From contig CAVWFK010000010.1 of NCBI GenBank assembly GCA_963754235.1, positions 29,371-93,370 of the forward strand: a stretch of DNA of 64,000 nucleotides, written 5' to 3'. Source of the stretch: DATAYA01 sp963754235. Its GTDB lineage: Bacteria > Pseudomonadota > Alphaproteobacteria > Acetobacterales > Acetobacteraceae. Numbering within the stretch: the first letter of the stretch is position 1; each line of letters starts with the position of its first letter. Shown piece after piece: positions 16,912-26,448 of the stretch. The notes below the pieces were generated by a model. The model made no database searches. It saw only the letters and a list, made by a program, of their open reading frames with translations, and was not told the DNA's origin. The translations under genes and the position numbers were made by a program.

Positions 16912-17103
16912 GCACCAGAGGGAGGTCGGCCCGCCGGCTCCGGTCAAGCGCGGCGGGTGCGGCGACGGATTCCGTGCTACAATTCCGACCGCAAGGCAGG
17001 GCGGTCGCATTTGGACGATTCCTCACCGTCATGGTCGGCGAAGGGCGGCCATCCATGTCTTTCGTGTGGCCGCGGAGTCGTGAGTACCCGGCCTCCGCTG
17101 GGC

Positions 17104-18087
17104 ATGGCGCTGTGGCGCGCCGTGCTGATCCTGCTGCTTCTGCTGGCCGCCTTCGCCCCGGCCCGCGCGGCACGGCTCGGCTTTGTCCTCAACTCCGCCC
17201 AGGCCTCGGTCAGCCTGATCGACGTGGACAATTTCCAGGAGCTGCGCCGCGTCCCGGTGCTGCGCGAGCCGCACCACATGGCGCTGACCCCCGATCACCG
17301 CTTCCTGCTGGTCGGCGACACCGCCGGGAACGAAATCCTGTATCTCGATCCCAAGACCGGGCGGGTGGTGCGACGGCTGCCGATCGTCGATCCCTACCAG
17401 CTCGTGTTCAGCCCGGACGGGCGGTGGCTCACCATCGCCGGCCTCGCGCGCAACCAGGTGGACCTCTACGCCGTCGGCGCGGATGACGCGTTGGAACTGG
17501 TCAAGCGCTTCCCGCTGCGGGCGATGCCGAGCCACATCAACTACGCGCCCGATTCCAGCATGGTCTATGTCAGCCTGCAGCGGACCGGACGGCTGGCCGC
17601 GATCGACGTCGCGGCACGCTCAGTGCTGTGGGATGCACACGTGGGCGACACCCCCGCCGGCGTGCTGTGGCATGGCGGCACGCTGCTGGTCGGGCTGATG
17701 GGCGGCGATTGCGTCGCCGTGGTCGATCCGGTCGACGGCCATGTCGAGCGCTGCATCCACACCGGGCGCGGCGCGCACGTGCTGTTCGTGCCGCCCTCGG
17801 GCAGTCCGATCTACGTCACCAATCGCGTGGCCGGCACGATCGTCTCGCTCGATCCGGCCAGCCTCGACGTGACGGCGACATGGCAGATCGGCGGCGGGCC
17901 GGACGACATGGATTTCGGCCCTGACGGCATGATCTGGGTGTCGCGCCGCTTCACCCACTCGGTCGCGGTGATCGACCCAGCGACCGGCGACGTGCTCCAC
18001 ACGATCGATGTCGGCCGCTCGCCGCACGGCATCTGGCTCAATACCCACGACGCGTTTCCCGCGCTTCTTTCGGTAACGCAGCGATGA
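17104..18087 (+). CDS. Secreted YncE-like beta-propeller protein
   Basis: 327-residue exported protein with an N-terminal signal sequence (WRAVLILLLLLAAF, then APARA) and repeated beta-propeller blades of the YVTN/YncE type: ASVSLIDVDNFQELRRVPV, NEILYLDPKTGRVVRRLPI, GCVAVVDPVDGHVERC-like GDCVAVVDPVDGH, TIVSLDPASLDVTATWQIG, HSVAVIDPATGDVLHTIDVG. No catalytic residues or heme motif are seen. GTG at 17080 is an alternative start. It overlaps the sterol desaturase gene by four bases, so the two products probably act together in the periplasm and membrane. Confidence 0.85.
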   Translation: MALWRAVLILLLLLAAFAPARAARLGFVLNSAQASVSLIDVDNFQELRRVPVLREPHHMALTPDHRFLLVGDTAGNEILYLDPKTGRVVRRLPIVDPYQLVFSPDGRWLTIAGLARNQVDLYAVGADDALELVKRFPLRAMPSHINYAPDSSMVYVSLQRTGRLAAIDVAARSVLWDAHVGDTPAGVLWHGGTLLVGLMGGDCVAVVDPVDGHVERCIHTGRGAHVLFVPPSGSPIYVTNRVAGTIVSLDPASLDVTATWQIGGGPDDMDFGPDGMIWVSRRFTHSVAVIDPATGDVLHTIDVGRSPHGIWLNTHDAFPALLSVTQR

Positions 18088-19052
18088 GCATCGCGGGATT
18101 TCTGGCCGACCCGTTCGACAGCCTCGCGGGGCTGCTGCAACTGCATCTGGTGATCCCGCTGCTGTGGCGGCTCGACCTGATGGACTGGGCCGACCTCTCC
18201 TATGGCTGGTCGCTGTTCGCGATCTATGGGCTGGCGCAGGTCAGCCTGACCTTCGCCGTCTGCCTGCCGTTGGAGCGATGGCGCCCGGTCGAGCACTGGG
18301 CGGACCGGCGCGCGGTGGGCGTCGATGTGCTCTACACGCTGATCGCGCGCGTGGGGCTGCTGCCGCTGGTGACCTTTGTGCTGTTCTACCAGATGCAGGT
18401 CGATCTCAACGGCTGGCTCGCCGATCACGGGATCGTGCCGCCGACGATCGAGCGTCTCGTGCCGTTCCTGCTCGGCCGGCCGGTGCTGGCCTTCCTGATC
18501 TACGCGATCATCCTCGACGCCTCGGATTACTGGCGCCACCGGCTGTCGCACCGGTTCCGCTGGTGGTGGGCGCTGCACTCGCTGCACCACGCGCAGCGGC
18601 AGATGACGTTCTGGTCGGACGACCGCAACCATCTGCTCGACGAGGCGATCTCGTTCGCGTGGTTCACCGCGGTCGCCTTGCTGATCGGCATCCCGCCGAT
18701 GCAGTTCCCGCTGCTGGTGCTGCTGCTGCGCTTCCTGGAGAGCTTGAGCCACGCCAACACCCGGCTTTCGTTCGGGCGCATCGGCGAGCGGCTGCTGGTG
18801 AGCCCGCGCTTTCACCGCGCCCATCACGGCGTGCTGGCGGCAGGCCAGCGGAGCTGCAATTACGGCGCGACGCTGCCCTGGTGGGATATGCTGTTCGGCA
18901 CCGCCGATTTCTCCCGCGACTACGTGCCGACCGGCGATCCGACCGCCGAGGAGGCGCTGGCGAGCGGCACCTGGCCGCAGCAGCAGGCGGCGGGCCTGCG
19001 CCGGTTGACCGGGCGTGTAGGCGCACGACCCCGCCGATGGGGCAGGGCGTGA
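18084..19052 (+). CDS. Sterol desaturase / fatty acid hydroxylase family membrane enzyme
   Basis: 322-residue integral membrane di-iron oxygenase. The three histidine boxes are HRLSH (152-156), HSLHH (165-169) and HRAHH (244-248), surrounded by about four hydrophobic segments. Relatives hydroxylate or desaturate sterols, hopanoids, alkylglycerols or fatty acids; the substrate here is not known. It starts with ATGA overlapping the stop of the propeller gene. The last ~20 residues are Arg-rich and low complexity. Confidence 0.92.
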   Translation: MSIAGFLADPFDSLAGLLQLHLVIPLLWRLDLMDWADLSYGWSLFAIYGLAQVSLTFAVCLPLERWRPVEHWADRRAVGVDVLYTLIARVGLLPLVTFVLFYQMQVDLNGWLADHGIVPPTIERLVPFLLGRPVLAFLIYAIILDASDYWRHRLSHRFRWWWALHSLHHAQRQMTFWSDDRNHLLDEAISFAWFTAVALLIGIPPMQFPLLVLLLRFLESLSHANTRLSFGRIGERLLVSPRFHRAHHGVLAAGQRSCNYGATLPWWDMLFGTADFSRDYVPTGDPTAEEALASGTWPQQQAAGLRRLTGRVGARPRRWGRA

Positions 19053-20048
19053 TCAGCTCGCCCTGCCGTCGCCTTCAAGCGGCGTGATCCGGCCCTTGAA
19101 GACGTTGCCGGTGAGCTGGGCGGGGGTCGCGGTCAGGTTGCGCACGAACAGCGTCGGATAAGGCATGTCGTTGGTGAAGTGGTTGTCGCGGAACAGCAAT
19201 TCGGGCGTCGGCTGGTTCACTCCCTCCTCGCCGATCACCACGGCGGTGCTGTGGTTCTCGGCGTTCGGTCCCTTCTCCAGCGTGCAGCCCTGCATCAGCA
19301 CGCCGCCGCCGTTGGGGATGTCCACCAGATAGCTCGAAGTGCCGTTCGGCCCGTCCTCGATCGTATCGTCGATCAGCACGGTGCGCACCGCTCGGGATTT
19401 CACGTTATGGCCGCTATGCTGGTCGAGGAAGCGCGAATGCTCGATGTCGAGCAGCTTGATGTGGTTGACGTAAATCCCATGCGCGCAGGAGGGATTGCAG
19501 ACACCGTTGCCCTCGATGTCGCTATTGACGATGCGGATGGTGCTGTTGGGCGCGTCGGCTGCCAGGATGCCGTCCTGGTTGTTGAGGAGCCGCACGGAAT
19601 CGAGGGTGAGGTCATCGCCCTGGGCACGGATGCCGGCGCCGTTGCCGTCCGGCACGCGGGCGCGTTGCAAGGTCAGGTTGCGGATCGTGATGTTGCGCCC
19701 GTTGGTGACCAGGATCGCCTTGCCCCCACAGGTGGTATCGGTCAGCACCACGCCCGGCCCGCTGCCGGCGATGGTGAGATTGCTTTGGCGCACGATCGCG
19801 CAATCGTAGTACGTGCCCGGCTGGATCAGCACCGTGTCGCCATTCTCGGCGCGGGCGATCGCCTCGCTGGGCTTCTTGAACGAAAGCTGCGGGCCGACTT
19901 GCAGCGTGCGCGCCGATATCAACTGGCTCGGCTTGTTCGGCGAAGCCTGCGGCCCGACCTGCAGCGTGCTTGCCGAAGCGCAGCCGGCGAGGCCCAGCAG
20001 CAGCGCGAGCGCGGGCGGAGCCGCGAGTGTCAAGCGGGGTGGACGCAT
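19053..20048 (-). CDS. Right-handed beta-helix lipoprotein
   Basis: 331-residue lipoprotein: signal peptide ending in the lipobox LLLGLAGC, then a parallel beta-helix built of many pectate-lyase-like turns (NGRNITIRNLTLQRAR, DLTLDSVRLLNNQDGILA, STIRIVNSDIEGNGVCNPSC). No clear catalytic triad is visible, so it may bind or process polysaccharide. The N-terminus contains an imperfect tandem duplication (TLQVGPQASPNKPSQLISA and TLQVGPQLSFKKPSEAIARA). Its stop abuts the stop of the sterol desaturase gene, so the genes converge. Confidence 0.8.
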   Translation of the reverse strand: MRPPRLTLAAPPALALLLGLAGCASASTLQVGPQASPNKPSQLISARTLQVGPQLSFKKPSEAIARAENGDTVLIQPGTYYDCAIVRQSNLTIAGSGPGVVLTDTTCGGKAILVTNGRNITIRNLTLQRARVPDGNGAGIRAQGDDLTLDSVRLLNNQDGILAADAPNSTIRIVNSDIEGNGVCNPSCAHGIYVNHIKLLDIEHSRFLDQHSGHNVKSRAVRTVLIDDTIEDGPNGTSSYLVDIPNGGGVLMQGCTLEKGPNAENHSTAVVIGEEGVNQPTPELLFRDNHFTNDMPYPTLFVRNLTATPAQLTGNVFKGRITPLEGDGRAS

Positions 20049-20209
20049 CGAAACCTCCGGGTCGGCAGAGCGGCAGGCTATCATGCCCGCCGGCGCGGCC
20101 ACACCCCGGGGGGCACGCGCGCCTAGGTTGAGATTTTGCCCCCGGATGCGTAGGACATCGCGCGCCGGCTCGCCTGGGGCCGCGCGGCAGTCGCAGCGGA
20201 GAGAAGCGC

Positions 20210-22316
20210 GTGAGGCGAGTGTGTCTGGTGGGTGCCGGCTCGATCTCACGCACGCATGCCGAGGCGTTGCACAGGCTGCCCGGCGTCTCCGTCACGGCAG
20301 TCGTGGATCCCAGGCCGCCAGCGGCGGCCGCGCTGGCGCGCGAGTTCGCGATCCCGGCCACCTTCGCCAGTGTCGCCGACGCGCTCGCGGCCGACGCGTT
20401 CGACGCCGCCCACGTGCTGGTGCCGCCCGATCAGCACGCGAGCGTCGCCACCGCGCTGCTTGAGGCCGGCAAGCCAGTGCTGGTGGAGAAGCCGCTGGCG
20501 GATTCGGCCGCCGCCGCCGAGGCACTGGTCCAAGCATCGGACGCCGCGCATACCGTCCTCGGCGTCAACCAGAACTTCGTGTTTCATCCGGCTTTCGTGA
20601 AGCTGCGAAACCTGATCGAGGGCGGCGCGCTCGGCCGGCCCGACCACGTGCAATGCACTTACAGCGTGCCGTTGCGGCAATTGCAGGCGCGGCAATTCGG
20701 CCATTGGATGTTCGCGCAACCGGGCAACATTCTGCTGGAGCAGGCGGTGCATCCGCTCTCGCAGGTGCTGACGCTGGCGGGTGCCGCGGGCGAGCTGCGG
20801 GCCATCGGCGGCAAGGCGATCGAACTATCCCCGGGCGTTCCGTTCTGCGCCAGTCTCGATGCGGTGATGCAAGGCGCCCGCCTGCCGGTCTCGCTGCGCT
20901 TTGCGGTCGGGCGCGCGTTTCCGTTCTGGCAGATCTCGGTGGTGTGCGACGACGGCGTGGCGGTCGCCGACATCCTGGCGAATCGCTGCTTCACCCTGAC
21001 CCGCTCGCGCTGGATGGAGGCGATCGACGGCGCCGTCTCCGGCAGCCGGGCAGCGGCGGGGCTGGCGCGCGACAGCCTGCGCAACACCGCCGAATACGCG
21101 CTCTCGACGCTGAAGCTGCGCGGCCGCAGCGATCCGTTCTTCCGCAGCATGGCGGAAAGCATCCGCGCCTTTCACGCCGCCCTCGACGCCGGCCGCGCGC
21201 CGCCGCTCGATGGCCGCTTCGGCGCCATGCTGGTCGCGGTATGCGAGCGCCTGCGCGATGCGGCGCTGCCGGACGCGGCCGCCGCCGCGCCGCCACCTGT
21301 CCGCGCCCGAACCCGCGCCCGAACCCGGTGCCTGCGACATCGCCGTGCTGGGCGGCACCGGCTTCATCGGGACTGCGGTGGTACGCGCGGCTCGCGCCGA
21401 TGGGCTGCGCGTTTCGGTGATGGCGCGCTCGATCCGCAACCTGCCGGCCGCATTCCACGATCCGGGCGTCACGCTGCATCAGGGCGACATTGCCGATACC
21501 GAAGCGGTCGCGCGGGCGATCGCGGGCGCGCCGGTCGTGATCAATCTCGCGCACGGCGGCGGCAGCGGCGATTTCGCGGCGATCCGGGCGGCGATGGTGG
21601 GCGGCGCGGAGACCGTTGCCCGCGCTTGCCTCGCGCGCGGTGCCCGGCTGGTGCATGTCGGCTCGATCGCGGCACTCTATCTTGGCCGGCAAGCGACGCC
21701 GATCACCGGCGCTACCCCGCCCGACCCGCAGGCGGAGCAGCGCGCCGACTACGCGCGCGCCAAGGCCGAGTGCGATCGGATGCTGCTGGCGATGGCGGCC
21801 GAGCAGGGGCTGCGGCTGGTGATCCTGCGCCCGGGCGTCGTGGTCGGCGAAGGCGGACCGCCGTTCCATTCCGGCGTCGGCCTCTATCAGAACGAACAGC
21901 ACTGCATCGGCTGGAACGCCGGGCGCAACCCGCTGCCGTTCGTGCTGGTGGACGATGTGGCCGACGCGATCCTGCGCGCCGCGCGCACGCCGGGGATCGA
22001 GGGCCGCGCCTACAATCTGGTGGGGGGCGTACGGCTGTCGGCGCGCGACTACACCGCGGAACTCGCGCAGGCACTCGGTCGCCCGCTGCGCTTCCATCCG
22101 CAGCCCGCGGAAATCCTGCTGGCCCAGGAATTCGGCAAGTGGGGCATCAAGCGCGCGACCGGCCGGCGCGCTCCCCCGCCGACGCTGCGCGACCTGCGCT
22201 CGCGCGGGATGGAAGCGACCTTCGACACCACCGACGCCGAGCGCGACCTGGATTGGCACCCCGTCGCCGACCGCGCGACGTTCCTGGCACGAGCCATCGC
22301 CGTTAAGACCGGATGA
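20210..22316 (+). pseudogene. Gfo/Idh oxidoreductase - NAD epimerase fusion, frameshifted
   Basis: Residues from the GTG at 20210 encode a Gfo/Idh/MocA oxidoreductase (VCLVGAGSISRTHAEAL, then GKPVLVEKPLADS and GVNQNFVFHP) of about 360 residues. At about 21280-21305, in an Ala/Pro linker, homology moves to the +1 frame and continues as an NAD-dependent epimerase/dehydratase (CDIAVLGGTGFIGTAVVRAA, YARAKAECDRMLLA, FVLVDDVADAILRAA) to the TGA at 22316. The first frame has no stop near the seam. A one-base indel in an ancestral ~700-residue fusion fits best; two genes with an internal start (ATG at 21258) is the alternative. Likely role in sugar or polysaccharide modification with the next gene. 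Confidence 0.75.
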
Positions 22317-23378
22317 CCGGCTCGCCGCTGCTGCTGCACGTGTTCGCCACCTTTGCGGTCGGCGGCCCGCAGGTGCGGTTCGCCACCCTCGCCGGCGCAT
22401 TCGGCGACCGGTTCCGTCATGCGGTGATCGCCATGGACGGCAACACCGCGTGCCGCGAGCGGCTAGACCCGGCGCTCGACATCGCGTGGCCCGAAATCGC
22501 GATCGCCAAGGGCGACACGCTCGGCAATCTGCGCCGCTTCCGTGCCACGCTGCGCGCGCTGCGCCCGGCGGCGCTCGTCACCTACAACTGGGGCACCATC
22601 GAGTGGGCGATGGCTAATCTCCCGCCGCTGGTGCGCCACGTGCATGTCGAGGACGGATTCGGCCCCGAGGAACGGGCGCGCCAGCTCCCGCGCCGGGCGT
22701 GGACGCGGCGGCTGGTGCTGCGGCGGAGCGAAGTGGTGGTGCCCTCGCGCACGCTCGCGCGGATCGCGACCGGCACCTGGCGCCTCTCCGCGCGCCGGGT
22801 GCGCTATCTGCCGAACGGCATCGACCTGGCGCGCTTCGACGCACCGCCGGTGCGATGGGAAGGCGAAGGCCCGGTGATCGGCACCGTTGCCACGCTGCGG
22901 CCGGAGAAGCGGCTCGATCGGCTGATCGCGGCGGTGCGGCTGATCCCGCACGCGCGTCTGCTGATCGTGGGCGACGGGCCGGAGCGCGCGGCCTTGGAGT
23001 GCCGAGGCCGCCGATCTCGGTGCCCGCGTGCGCTTCGCCGGGCACGTGGCGGAGCCGGCGCCGCTGCTGCGCGGCCTCGACCTGTTCGCGCTGTCCTCGG
23101 ACACCGAGCAGATGCCGCTTTCGGTGCTGGAGGCGATGGCGGCGGGGCTGGCCGTGGCGGCGACCGACGTGGGCGACGTGCGCGAGATGCTGGCGCCGGC
23201 GAACGCGCCGTTCGTCGTTGGGCGCGATGCCGCGGCGCTGGCGGATGCGATGCGCCGCCTGCTCGCGGATGCGCCGGCGCGCACCGCGGTGGGTGCGGCC
23301 AATCGGGCGCGCGCGGAGCAGGCGTTCGATCAGGCGGCGATGGTGCGGGGGTGGGGCGAGGTGTTTGCGAACAGCTGA
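22313..23378 (+). pseudogene. GT4-type glycosyltransferase, single-base frameshift
   Basis: Glycosyltransferase family 4 protein: HVFATFAVGGPQVRFATLAG at the N-terminus, YLPNGIDLARFD in the middle, GTVATLRPEKRLDRLIAAV and IVGDGPERAALE at the start of the donor-binding domain. At 23000 an extra T shifts the frame. Without it the protein continues AEAADLGARVRFAGHVAE, then FALSSDTEQMPLSVLEAMA with the GT4 Glu motif, ending at 23378. As sequenced, the product would lose its nucleotide-sugar site. The start ATG overlaps the previous stop (ATGA). Confidence 0.85.
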
Positions 23379-23429
23379 GTGGCCAGGGCGGTTCCGCCGA
23401 TTGACATGCGCCTTCAAAGGCCGCTCGCC

Positions 23430-24728
23430 TCACATATGGCTCGGCAGCCAGGTCGAGAGCACCGGGAACGCGATCAGGATCGCCAGCCGCAGGATGTCGG
23501 TCACCACGAACGGGATCACGCCCGCGAATACCGTCGAGATCTTCACGTCGGGCACCACGCTCTTGATGACGAACACATTCATCCCGACCGGCGGGTGGAT
23601 CAGTCCCAGCTCCACCGTCATCACGATGATGACGCCGAACCAGATCGGGTCAAAGCCGAGTGCGGTGATGACGGGAAAGATGATCGGCACGGTCAGGATC
23701 ACCATCGCCATCGCATCCATCACGCAGCCCAGCACGAGATACATCAGCATGATCAGCACCAGCACCTCGTAGCGGCCGAGGCCGAGGCCGGTGAGGAACT
23801 GCGTCACGTGCTGCGGGGTCTGGGTGATGGTCAGGAAATAGCCGAACAGCAGCGCACCGATCAGGATCGTGAAGATCGCCGCCGATGTGCGCACCGCGCG
23901 CAGCAGACAGTCCATGAACTGCGCGGCATCGAGCCGCCCGCGTGCCACCGCGATCAGGAACGCGCCGCCCGCACCCATCGCCGCCGCCTCGGTCGGCGTG
24001 AACGCGCCGCCGTACATGCCGCCGATCACGAACACGAACAGCAGCAGGATCGCCCACACGCCGCGGATCGCCGCGAGCCGCTCGTGCCAGCCGGCGGCCG
24101 GCGCCTTCGGCAGGAACCGCGGCCGCGCGGCACCGAGCACGGCGATCGTGGTGATATACATGCCGACCGCCAGCAGCCCCGGCACGATGCCGGCGATGTA
24201 GAGCCGCCCCACATCCTGCTCGGTGATCAGGCTATAGACCGCAAGCACCAGCGACGGCGGCAGGATGGCACCCAGCGTGCCGCCGGCGGCGATCACGCCG
24301 GTGGCAAAGCTCTGCGGATACGAGAACCGCCGCATCTCGGGATAGGCGACGGCCGAGAACGTCGCCGCGGTCGCGACCGAGGAGCCGGAGATCGCGGCGA
24401 AGCCGGCACAGGCGGCGATCGTCGCCATGCCGAGGCCGCCCTTGCGATGACCAAGGAAGCTGTTCGCCGCCTGGAACAGCTCGGCCGACATGCCCGAGAC
24501 CGAGGCGATCGTGCCCATCAGCAGAAACAGCGGGATCACCGCGAAGCCGGCATCGGTCGCGGTGCGGATCGGCGATTGCGCGAGCAGATGAAAGGCCGGC
24601 GTGAAGCCGCCCGTGACGCCGAAGCCGACCACGCCCACCGCCCCCATCGCGAGCCCGATCGGCATCCGCAGCAGCATCAGCGTGAACAGGGCGGCGAAGC
24701 CCGCAGCCGCGACCAGGCTCGGCGTCAT
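23430..24728 (-). CDS. dctM: TRAP transporter large permease DctM
   Basis: 432-residue multi-spanning subunit of a tripartite ATP-independent periplasmic transporter, with about 12 hydrophobic segments. Family features include MLLRMPIGLAMGAVGVVGFG, AGFAAISGSSVATAATFSAV, GVIAAGGTLGAILPPSLVL and ELGLIHPPVGMNVFVI. It takes up an organic acid or similar solute with the sodium or proton gradient. Ten bases separate it from dctQ upstream; dctP is the first gene of the trio. Substrate not predictable. Confidence 0.94.
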   Translation of the reverse strand: MTPSLVAAAGFAALFTLMLLRMPIGLAMGAVGVVGFGVTGGFTPAFHLLAQSPIRTATDAGFAVIPLFLLMGTIASVSGMSAELFQAANSFLGHRKGGLGMATIAACAGFAAISGSSVATAATFSAVAYPEMRRFSYPQSFATGVIAAGGTLGAILPPSLVLAVYSLITEQDVGRLYIAGIVPGLLAVGMYITTIAVLGAARPRFLPKAPAAGWHERLAAIRGVWAILLLFVFVIGGMYGGAFTPTEAAAMGAGGAFLIAVARGRLDAAQFMDCLLRAVRTSAAIFTILIGALLFGYFLTITQTPQHVTQFLTGLGLGRYEVLVLIMLMYLVLGCVMDAMAMVILTVPIIFPVITALGFDPIWFGVIIVMTVELGLIHPPVGMNVFVIKSVVPDVKISTVFAGVIPFVVTDILRLAILIAFPVLSTWLPSHM

Positions 24729-24738
24729 GCGCGCGCGC

Positions 24739-25254
24739 TCAGTGACTTGCCGGCAGGCCGGGCGCCGGCCCGGTCGCCGCGGCCGCGCGCACCTGGCGCA
24801 CCAGCCGCACCAGCAGGAGCAGAACGGAAACTGCGATGCCGATCCAGGCGAGCGCGTAGAATGGCCAGATCTTCAGGTGCAGATCATAGGTCTCCTCGCC
24901 GCTCGCGCGCTCGTCGAGCACCTTGCGCAGCATCGCCAGCGCGAACGCCGCCATGCAGCCGAGCGTGAACAACGTCGCGAGCACGTCGAGCCCGCGTCGG
25001 CCGCGCGGCGGCAACTGGCTCCACAGCAGATCGACGGTGATGTGCTCGGCACGGAAGCTGGTGACCGCGATCCCCCAGAAGATCAGGATGCCGAGAAAAT
25101 TGCGGCTGAGATCATAGGCGTCGGGGATCGACCAGCCGAAGATGTAGCGCAGCGCCACCGAGACGAAGGTGAGCGCGGTGACAACGGCAAGCAACGCCGC
25201 CGCCACGCGCTCGACCCCCAGCATCAGGCGGTCGGCGCGTGCCGGATGCTGCAC
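24739..25254 (-). CDS. dctQ: TRAP transporter small permease DctQ
   Basis: About 171 residues with four membrane segments, the DctQ layout: VAAALLAVVTALTFVSVALR, then YIFGWSIPDAYDLSRNFLG (typical WSIP-EE type turn), HITVDLLWSQLP, and a final hydrophobic helix. A GTG at 25254 is taken as start because it falls just after the dctP stop; an ATG at 25224 would remove ten residues and is also possible. It acts with DctM in the inner membrane. Confidence 0.88.
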   Translation of the reverse strand: MQHPARADRLMLGVERVAAALLAVVTALTFVSVALRYIFGWSIPDAYDLSRNFLGILIFWGIAVTSFRAEHITVDLLWSQLPPRGRRGLDVLATLFTLGCMAAFALAMLRKVLDERASGEETYDLHLKIWPFYALAWIGIAVSVLLLLVRLVRQVRAAAATGPAPGLPASH

Positions 25255-25261
25255 GGGCGGA

Positions 25262-26308
25262 TCAGTAGCCGGCGTGGTGCCTGGCGATCTCGGCCTGAAG
25301 CTGCGCATAGACCTGGTTCGGATCGAGGCCGACGCGCTTCACCCCGCGCGCCCAGGCCGCATGGAGTGGTGCTGCCGACTGCTTCCATTCCGCGAGCTGT
25401 GCGGGCGTCAATTCGGTCAGCACCTGGCCCGGCTCGGCCTTGATCTTGGCGCGTCCGGCGTGCTCGAAATCGGACCAGGGGCCGGCGAAGCGCACCGCCC
25501 ATTCGCCGTTGCAGTGGTCGTCGATGACCTGCTTCTGATCCGGCGACATGCTCTGGTAGCGCGCCTTGTTCAGCACCCAGACGAAGGTCGAGACGTACAT
25601 CGCCGCGTCGAGGTGATACTTGGTCACCTTGTCGATGCCGAACAGGATCATCGATCCCCACGGGAAGAAGATGCCCTGTGCCACGCCGCGCTCCAGCAGG
25701 TCGCGCGCACCGGGGGCGGAAGCCCGCACGTTGGTGCCGCCGAGCAGCGTCACCCAGGTGCCGATCGTGCCGTCGGCGGGGCGCAGCGTCATGCCCTTGA
25801 CGTCGGCCGGCACCACGACGCGGCGCTTGGTGTGCAGCGTCGCCGGATCGAGGATGAAGGCGAAGCAGTATTTCACGTCCGGCATCTCGCGCGCGGCGTA
25901 TGCGCGATACCACGCGTCGATCGCGGCACTGCCGGTGCGGGCGTTGTCGAAGGTGAACGGCAGGTCGCCGGCGGCGATGATGGGGAACCGGCCCGGCTGG
26001 TAGCCGGGGTTGACATAGGCGCCGTCGGCGATGCCGTCGCGCGCCATGTCGTAATGATCGAACGCCTTGCCGAGCTGCTCGGCGGGGAAGATCACCGAGG
26101 TGATGGTGCCGCGGCTGTCCTTCTTGATACTGTCCGCCCAATCCTGGATCGCCGCCTGCAACGGGTGGGTGGGGGGCACCCAGTGCGAGAGCTTGAGCTG
26201 GACCGGCTTGTCGGCCGACTGCGCCCGCGCCGCCGTCACCAGCGCCGGAGCAAGGCAGGCGAGCAAGATGGCGCCCAACAACCCGTAAGGGCGGCGGCCG
26301 GTCGTCAT
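25262..26308 (-). CDS. dctP: TRAP transporter solute-binding protein DctP
   Basis: 348-residue periplasmic binding protein with a signal peptide (LLGAILLACLAPALVTAARA). DctP-family features are QLKLSHWVPPTHPLQAAIQD, then FPAEQLGKAFDHYDMARDGI, DVKGMTLRPADGT and an Arg-containing binding segment. It feeds a solute, probably a carboxylate, to DctQM encoded downstream. Divergent from the sugar ABC binding-protein gene; the 140-bp space between must hold both promoters. Confidence 0.93.
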   Translation of the reverse strand: MTTGRRPYGLLGAILLACLAPALVTAARAQSADKPVQLKLSHWVPPTHPLQAAIQDWADSIKKDSRGTITSVIFPAEQLGKAFDHYDMARDGIADGAYVNPGYQPGRFPIIAAGDLPFTFDNARTGSAAIDAWYRAYAAREMPDVKYCFAFILDPATLHTKRRVVVPADVKGMTLRPADGTIGTWVTLLGGTNVRASAPGARDLLERGVAQGIFFPWGSMILFGIDKVTKYHLDAAMYVSTFVWVLNKARYQSMSPDQKQVIDDHCNGEWAVRFAGPWSDFEHAGRAKIKAEPGQVLTELTPAQLAEWKQSAAPLHAAWARGVKRVGLDPNQVYAQLQAEIARHHAGY

Positions 26309-26448
26309 TCAGCGTTCCCCCTCCGTCGCGCCCGCCCGGCGCGGGCCTCGTCACGAACGGTGGAACAGAAGTCGCACCCGCGCAAGATAGTCTTGGCAGC
26401 GGCCTCGGCGCGGGGCAGTGTGCCGGCGAGTGACGGGGAGGAAAACTG

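Noticed and set aside
18084..19052. Sterol desaturase as evidence of true sterol synthesis
   Set aside because: No squalene or oxidosqualene cyclase genes are nearby; the superfamily also acts on fatty acids and hopanoids.
23379..24968. Long plus-strand frame opposite dctM
   Set aside because: His/Arg/Asp-rich low-complexity translation, the mirror of the membrane-protein gene on the other strand.
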